Below, piece after piece: positions 60,549 to 64,000 of a stretch of 64,000 bases of DNA (position 1 is the first letter of the stretch; every line of letters starts with the position of its first letter). The stretch is taken from the NCBI RefSeq assembly GCF_900113805.1, contig NZ_FOQT01000004.1:124001-188000 (forward strand). Reading direction: 5' to 3'. Both the position numbers and the translations under genes were made by a program. The notes below the pieces were generated by a model. It ran no database searches. It was given only the letters and a program-made list of their open reading frames with translations, and had not been told where the DNA came from. The stretch comes from Halpernia frigidisoli. Its GTDB lineage: Bacteria; Bacteroidota; Bacteroidia; Flavobacteriales; Weeksellaceae.

Positions 60549-61754
60549 ATGAAAGATTTACAAAACACACAACTCATCAATAGTATTTCCGCATTATTAG
60601 AAAATGCCCGGAAAAAAGTGGTTGTTGCGGTAAATCAAACCATCGTTCTCACCTATTTTGAAATCGGTAGAATGATCGTTGAAGACGAACAAAACGGGGA
60701 AAACCGTGCAGAATATGGAAAAAATGTATTGAAAGATTTGTCTGTTCATTTGACAGCGCGGTTTGGAAAGGGTTTTTCTATTTCAAACTTAAAGCAGATT
60801 CGACAGTTTTATATGATTTATTCAATTGGACAAACACCGTCTGTCCAATTCAAAATAAGCCAAACACCGTCTGTCCAATTGGAAGATAACATTTTTGCGA
60901 CATTTTCTGAGAATTTGCAAAAACGAATTTCACAGACATTGTCTGTGAAATCTGAAAATGACATTTCAGAGACAGCGTTTAGGAAACCTGAAAAAGGACA
61001 GACAGTATCTGCCGAATTAGAAAATTCGTCAACGTCGATGACTAAATCTCAAAAAACTTTCACTTTAAGTTGGTCCCATTATTTAAAATTAATGCGGATA
61101 AAAGACATCAACGAAAGAAATTTCTACGAAATAGAAAGTTTCAAAAACAACTGGAGTTTACGGGAATTGCAAAGACAATATGACTCTGCACTTTACAACA
61201 GATTAACTTTAAGTAAAAGCCCGGAAGAAATTTTACAATTAGCAGAAAAAGGACAAATCATTGAAACTGCAAAAGATGCTATAAAAGACCCTTATATTTT
61301 AGAGTTTTTAGGTTTGCAGGAAAATTCTAATTATTCCGAAAGCGATTTAGAACAGATTTTAATAGATAAATTAGAACACTTTTTACTTGAATTGGGAACA
61401 GGTTTTACCTTCGTTTCCCGCCAGCAAAGAATTAGTTTTGATGAAAAACATTTTCGTGTAGATCTGGTTTTTTACAATAGAATTTTGAAAAGTTTTGTAT
61501 TAATTGATTTAAAAATCGGTGAACTAAAACATCAAGACATTGGTCAAATGCAGATGTATGTCAATTATTACGACAGAGAAGTAAAATTAAATGAAGAGAA
61601 TAAAACCGTCGGTATTATTCTTTGTCAGGACAAAAATGAATCTTTGGTAAAATATACTTTACCGGAAGATAACGAACAGATTTTCGCCAGTAAATATTTA
61701 ACAATTCTTCCTTCAAAAGAGGATTTTAAAAAATTACTGGAGGAAAATATTTAA
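60549..61754 (+). CDS. DUF1016 (YhcG-type) PD-(D/E)xK nuclease with a repeat-rich insertion
   Basis: In the 401 residues, ~1-95 form the N-terminal DUF1016 domain (VVVAVNQTIVLTYFEIGRMIVEDEQ, LSVHLTARFGKGFSISNLKQIRQFY). Residues ~97-175 are a low-complexity insertion with degenerate GQTPSVQ-like repeats. Residues ~175-401 form the nuclease domain with FRVDLVFYNRILKSFVLIDLKIGELKHQDIGQM (catalytic Asp, then Asp-x-Lys). The family is mobile and is often found near restriction or defence genes; here it stands alone between miaB and the sigma-54 activator, next to a dispersed repeat. Confidence 0.9.
   Translation: MKDLQNTQLINSISALLENARKKVVVAVNQTIVLTYFEIGRMIVEDEQNGENRAEYGKNVLKDLSVHLTARFGKGFSISNLKQIRQFYMIYSIGQTPSVQFKISQTPSVQLEDNIFATFSENLQKRISQTLSVKSENDISETAFRKPEKGQTVSAELENSSTSMTKSQKTFTLSWSHYLKLMRIKDINERNFYEIESFKNNWSLRELQRQYDSALYNRLTLSKSPEEILQLAEKGQIIETAKDAIKDPYILEFLGLQENSNYSESDLEQILIDKLEHFLLELGTGFTFVSRQQRISFDEKHFRVDLVFYNRILKSFVLIDLKIGELKHQDIGQMQMYVNYYDREVKLNEENKTVGIILCQDKNESLVKYTLPEDNEQIFASKYLTILPSKEDFKKLLEENI
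60827..61016 (+). repeat. Degenerate palindromic repeats inside the DUF1016 gene
   Basis: At least five units share the core ACAnACnnTnTCTGTCC: GGACAAACACCGTCTGTCC, CCAAACACCGTCTGTCCAAT, TCACAGACATTGTCTGTGAA, TCAGAGACAGCGTTT and GGACAGACAGTATCTGCC. Most are near-perfect inverted repeats. They encode Q-T-x-S-V/A-Q/K-type heptads and are all in frame, so the open frame is kept. Confidence 0.7.
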
Positions 61755-61793
61755 AAATTACATTGTACTTTTTACATTATACAAATTAAAAAA

Positions 61794-63077
61794 ATGACAG
61801 ATTTACAATCCATAAAAACGCGTTTCGGCATAATCGGGAATTTTCCTGCGCTCAATCGTGCCTTAGAAAAAGCCGTGCAAGTTGCGCCCACAGATATTTC
61901 TGTTTTAGTAATGGGAGAATCTGGCGTTGGAAAAGAATTTATTCCAAAAATTATTCATGGAGAATCTCGCAGAAAACACCAACCTTACATCGTCGTAAAT
62001 TGTGGTGCAATTCCCGAAGGAACGATTGATTCTGAACTTTTTGGTCATGAAAAAGGCGCTTTTACGGGTGCAACTTCCACCAGAAAAGGCTATTTCGAAG
62101 TCGCAGATGGCGGAACAATTTTTCTCGATGAGGTTGGGGAATTGCCTTTGCAAACGCAAGTTCGTCTTTTGAGAGTTTTGGAAAGTGGCGAATTTTTTAA
62201 AGTAGGTTCTTCATTGGTTCAAAAAACGAATGTGAGAATTGTTGCTGCAACAAACGTGAATATGATGAGCGCGATTCAAAATAATCGTTTTCGTGAGGAT
62301 CTTTATTACCGTTTAAATACCGTTCAAATTGACATGCCTGCTTTGCGCGAAAGAAAAGGCGATATTCATCTACTTTTTAGAAAATTCGCTATTGATTTTG
62401 CGGAAAAATACAGAATGCCGGAATTAAAATTGACAGACGACGCAGTCAATTATCTTGAAAATTATCCATTTCCGGGAAATATTCGTCAACTGAGAAATTT
62501 AGTGGAACAAGTAACTGTTGTAGAACAAAATAGAGAAATAAACGCCGTTAAATTAGCAGAATATATTCCTGTTCAAAATCAACTTCCGGCGGTAATTCAA
62601 AAAAATAATTCGGGAAACGCTTCTTCCTCTTCTGAGTTTAATAATGAGAGGGATATTATGTATAAGATCTTGTTTGATATGCGATCAGATTTAAATGATT
62701 TAAAATCTTTAACTTCGGAACTCATTAAAAATAAAGACCAAACAGATTTTAGCAACCATGAAAAAAACTTAATTAATAGAATTTATACCTCGGAAGCGCC
62801 GTCACAAAGCTCTAATTCTTTGCTTTATTTTGAAAATAATAATCAAAATTTTAAAAAACAAAGTGTGCAGGAAGATGATGAAGATTATCACGAAGTGGAA
62901 GATATCGAAATTGAAGAACCAAAAACAGATTCACTTTCTTTGCAAAATAATGAACGCGAACTGATTGTAAAAGCTTTAGAAAAACACAAAGGAAGACGAA
63001 ATAAAGCAGCAAATGAACTTGGAATTTCACAGCGAACTTTGTACAGAAAAATAAAACAGTATAATTTAGAAGAATGA
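61794..63077 (+). CDS. Sigma-54-dependent transcriptional activator without receiver domain
   Basis: The 427 residues start directly with the AAA+ domain: Walker A GESGVGKE at 41-48, the sigma-54 loop GAFTGA at 88-93, GTIFLDEVGELPL, and ENYPFPGNIRQLRNLVEQV. A low-complexity acidic linker (~270-375) follows, then the Fis-type helix-turn-helix at the end (GRRNKAANELGISQRTLYRKIKQY). Absence of a receiver means control by other means, or constitutive activity. Its stop overlaps the lptE start by 4 bases. The link of such a regulator with lptE is conserved in the phylum. Confidence 0.92.
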   Translation: MTDLQSIKTRFGIIGNFPALNRALEKAVQVAPTDISVLVMGESGVGKEFIPKIIHGESRRKHQPYIVVNCGAIPEGTIDSELFGHEKGAFTGATSTRKGYFEVADGGTIFLDEVGELPLQTQVRLLRVLESGEFFKVGSSLVQKTNVRIVAATNVNMMSAIQNNRFREDLYYRLNTVQIDMPALRERKGDIHLLFRKFAIDFAEKYRMPELKLTDDAVNYLENYPFPGNIRQLRNLVEQVTVVEQNREINAVKLAEYIPVQNQLPAVIQKNNSGNASSSSEFNNERDIMYKILFDMRSDLNDLKSLTSELIKNKDQTDFSNHEKNLINRIYTSEAPSQSSNSLLYFENNNQNFKKQSVQEDDEDYHEVEDIEIEEPKTDSLSLQNNERELIVKALEKHKGRRNKAANELGISQRTLYRKIKQYNLEE

Positions 63078-63628
63078 TAATTAAAAATTTAAAAAATGCA
63101 GGAAAAAGCAGGCTGAAAATCTTTTGCCTTTTGCCTTTTTACTTGTTACTTCAAAGTTGTTATTCATTCACAGGTTCTTCTTTAAGTCCTGAAACGAAAA
63201 CAGTTCAGATCAATACTTTTCCTAATAATGCGCCTTTGGTCAATCCAAATTTATCGCAGCAGTTTTCTATTGATCTGCAAAACAGATTTTTACAGAGAAC
63301 AACTTTAAAGGGAACAAAGACCAGTCCTGATATTTTAATTGAAGGTTCTATCACCAATTACAGTATTTCGCCAACCACAATCTCTACTTCCGTGGATGCG
63401 CCGGGTGGGATTTTACAGGCGGCACAAAATAAGCTTACAATAACTGTTCAGGTTCACTATGAAAATCATGTGAAAGATGAAGAGACAAAAAGTTTTGACC
63501 GTCAATATTCCGATGAAGCCGTTTTTAGCAGTGATCTGGATATTAATCAGATAGAAACTACACAGGTAAAGCTTGTGAATGAGAGAATTATCAATAAAAT
63601 TTTTAACGACATTGTAGCCAATTGGTAA
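63074..63628 (+). CDS. lptE: LPS-assembly lipoprotein LptE
   Basis: The 184 residues begin with a signal peptide and lipobox ending at Cys29 (YLLLQSCYSF), then TKTVQINTFPNNAPLVNPNLSQQFSIDLQNRFLQRTTL, which fits the Bacteroidota LptE family that plugs LptD for lipopolysaccharide export to the cell surface. It overlaps the sigma-54 activator by 4 bases and its stop shares one base with the start of the next gene, so it is part of an operon. Confidence 0.9.
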   Translation: MIIKNLKNAGKSRLKIFCLLPFYLLLQSCYSFTGSSLSPETKTVQINTFPNNAPLVNPNLSQQFSIDLQNRFLQRTTLKGTKTSPDILIEGSITNYSISPTTISTSVDAPGGILQAAQNKLTITVQVHYENHVKDEETKSFDRQYSDEAVFSSDLDINQIETTQVKLVNERIINKIFNDIVANW

Positions 63629-64000
63629 TGAATAACAGAATTTTAGAAATTGTAAAAAACACAGAACTGTTAAACGTGGATGATATTGAAATTTTAGAAA
63701 AAGAAATTTCAAAATATCCTTTCATACAGAGCTTTCGCGCGGTTCAGCTTCTTGCAACGCATCGTTTTCAGGATCAAAATTATACAGGTAAATTATCTCA
63801 AACTGCAGCTTTTACGACAGATAAAAAGATTTTATACCAACTGATTCATCAGAAAGAAATTAAAAAAGAAAAGGTTGCAATTAGTGAAGAAGTTAAAAAT
63901 AAGACGATTACAGAGGAAATTTCTCCCGTTTCAAAAGTTGAAAAGCTAAACGAGACATCTAAGTCAAAATATCAGGAAATTGAAATAGAGCAGGTTGATT
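63628..64000 (+). CDS. Conserved protein downstream of lptE, N-terminal part (3' end outside window)
   Basis: The ATG at 63628 shares a base with the lptE stop. The 124 visible codons begin MNNRILEIVKNTELLNVDDI, then LEKEISKYPFIQSFRAVQLLATH, then a Lys/Glu/Ser-rich stretch. A protein with this helical start and long low-complexity middle commonly lies between lptE and secG in flavobacteria. Function unknown. The frame is open to the last base of the window. Confidence 0.75.
   Translation, partial: MNNRILEIVKNTELLNVDDIEILEKEISKYPFIQSFRAVQLLATHRFQDQNYTGKLSQTAAFTTDKKILYQLIHQKEIKKEKVAISEEVKNKTITEEISPVSKVEKLNETSKSKYQEIEIEQVD

Noticed and set aside
1-64000. CRISPR array, prophage or insertion sequence
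   Set aside because: No regularly spaced repeats, cas-like genes, integrase, transposase or phage structural genes were found.

Overview
The window reads as chromosome of a flavobacterium of the Chryseobacterium/Kaistella type (Bacteroidota). It is AT-rich. Several genes are preceded by the Bacteroidota promoter pattern TTTG-N19..21-TAnnTTTG. It carries families typical of that group: glutamine synthetase type III, DUF5686, DUF3570/DUF4266, TonB-linked receptors, a GreA-like protein and a split kdp system. No phage, insertion sequence or CRISPR array is visible. Most of the window is core genome; its accessory parts are two toxin-antitoxin pairs, dispersed repeats and one DUF1016 gene.

Layout. 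1-9.1 kb: the end of an outer membrane protein, tadA, coaX, an M1 peptidase, a RelE-type toxin-antitoxin pair, a DUF6909-like protein, and a long MORN/YwqK-type secreted protein broken by a frameshift at an A7 run. 9.2-19.6 kb: a potassium-uptake locus on the minus strand. In transcription order it is a sigma-54 response regulator, two unnamed small membrane ORFs, kdpF, kdpA, kdpB, kdpC, a porin, a free KdpD sensor domain and a separate histidine kinase. 19.6-26.2 kb: a dihydrolipoamide dehydrogenase-like flavoprotein, glnN and a DUF5686 protein. 26.6-30 kb: a probable extracytoplasmic flavinylation cluster (thioredoxin-like, ApbE, DUF4266, DUF3570), whose DUF3570 gene is interrupted by an in-frame TAA. 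30.3-38 kb: tRNA-Asn, rseP, a nitrilase-family amidase, guaB, msrA and a ROK sugar kinase. 37.9-41.7 kb: a PepSY reductase-like protein and a siderophore receptor with a palindromic operator candidate. 41.8-46.9 kb: secA, a DUF2795 protein, a nucleotide-sugar epimerase and vapBC. 47-50.6 kb: a persulfide/sulfur operon (MBL-rhodanese, rhodanese, DUF2892, thioredoxin) and a GreA-like protein. 50.6-53.1 kb: an OprC-like copper receptor with a small Cys-rich partner. 53.2-64 kb: a HerA-like ATPase, a DnaQ exonuclease fused to a decayed GIY-YIG-like domain, lysA behind an apparent attenuator, two TonB_C-type proteins, miaB, a DUF1016 nuclease, a sigma-54 activator and lptE.

The most interesting non-standard signals are these. 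The lysA leader carries a promoter, a Lys-rich 23-codon ORF and a UUCG-capped terminator, which looks like transcription attenuation in a phylum where lysine control is poorly known. Two copies of a structured intergenic element (possibly the Flavo-1 type) occur, with two more of a distantly similar class. The kdp operon carries uncharacterised small membrane ORFs and a porin. Two genes are disrupted by single-base-scale lesions.
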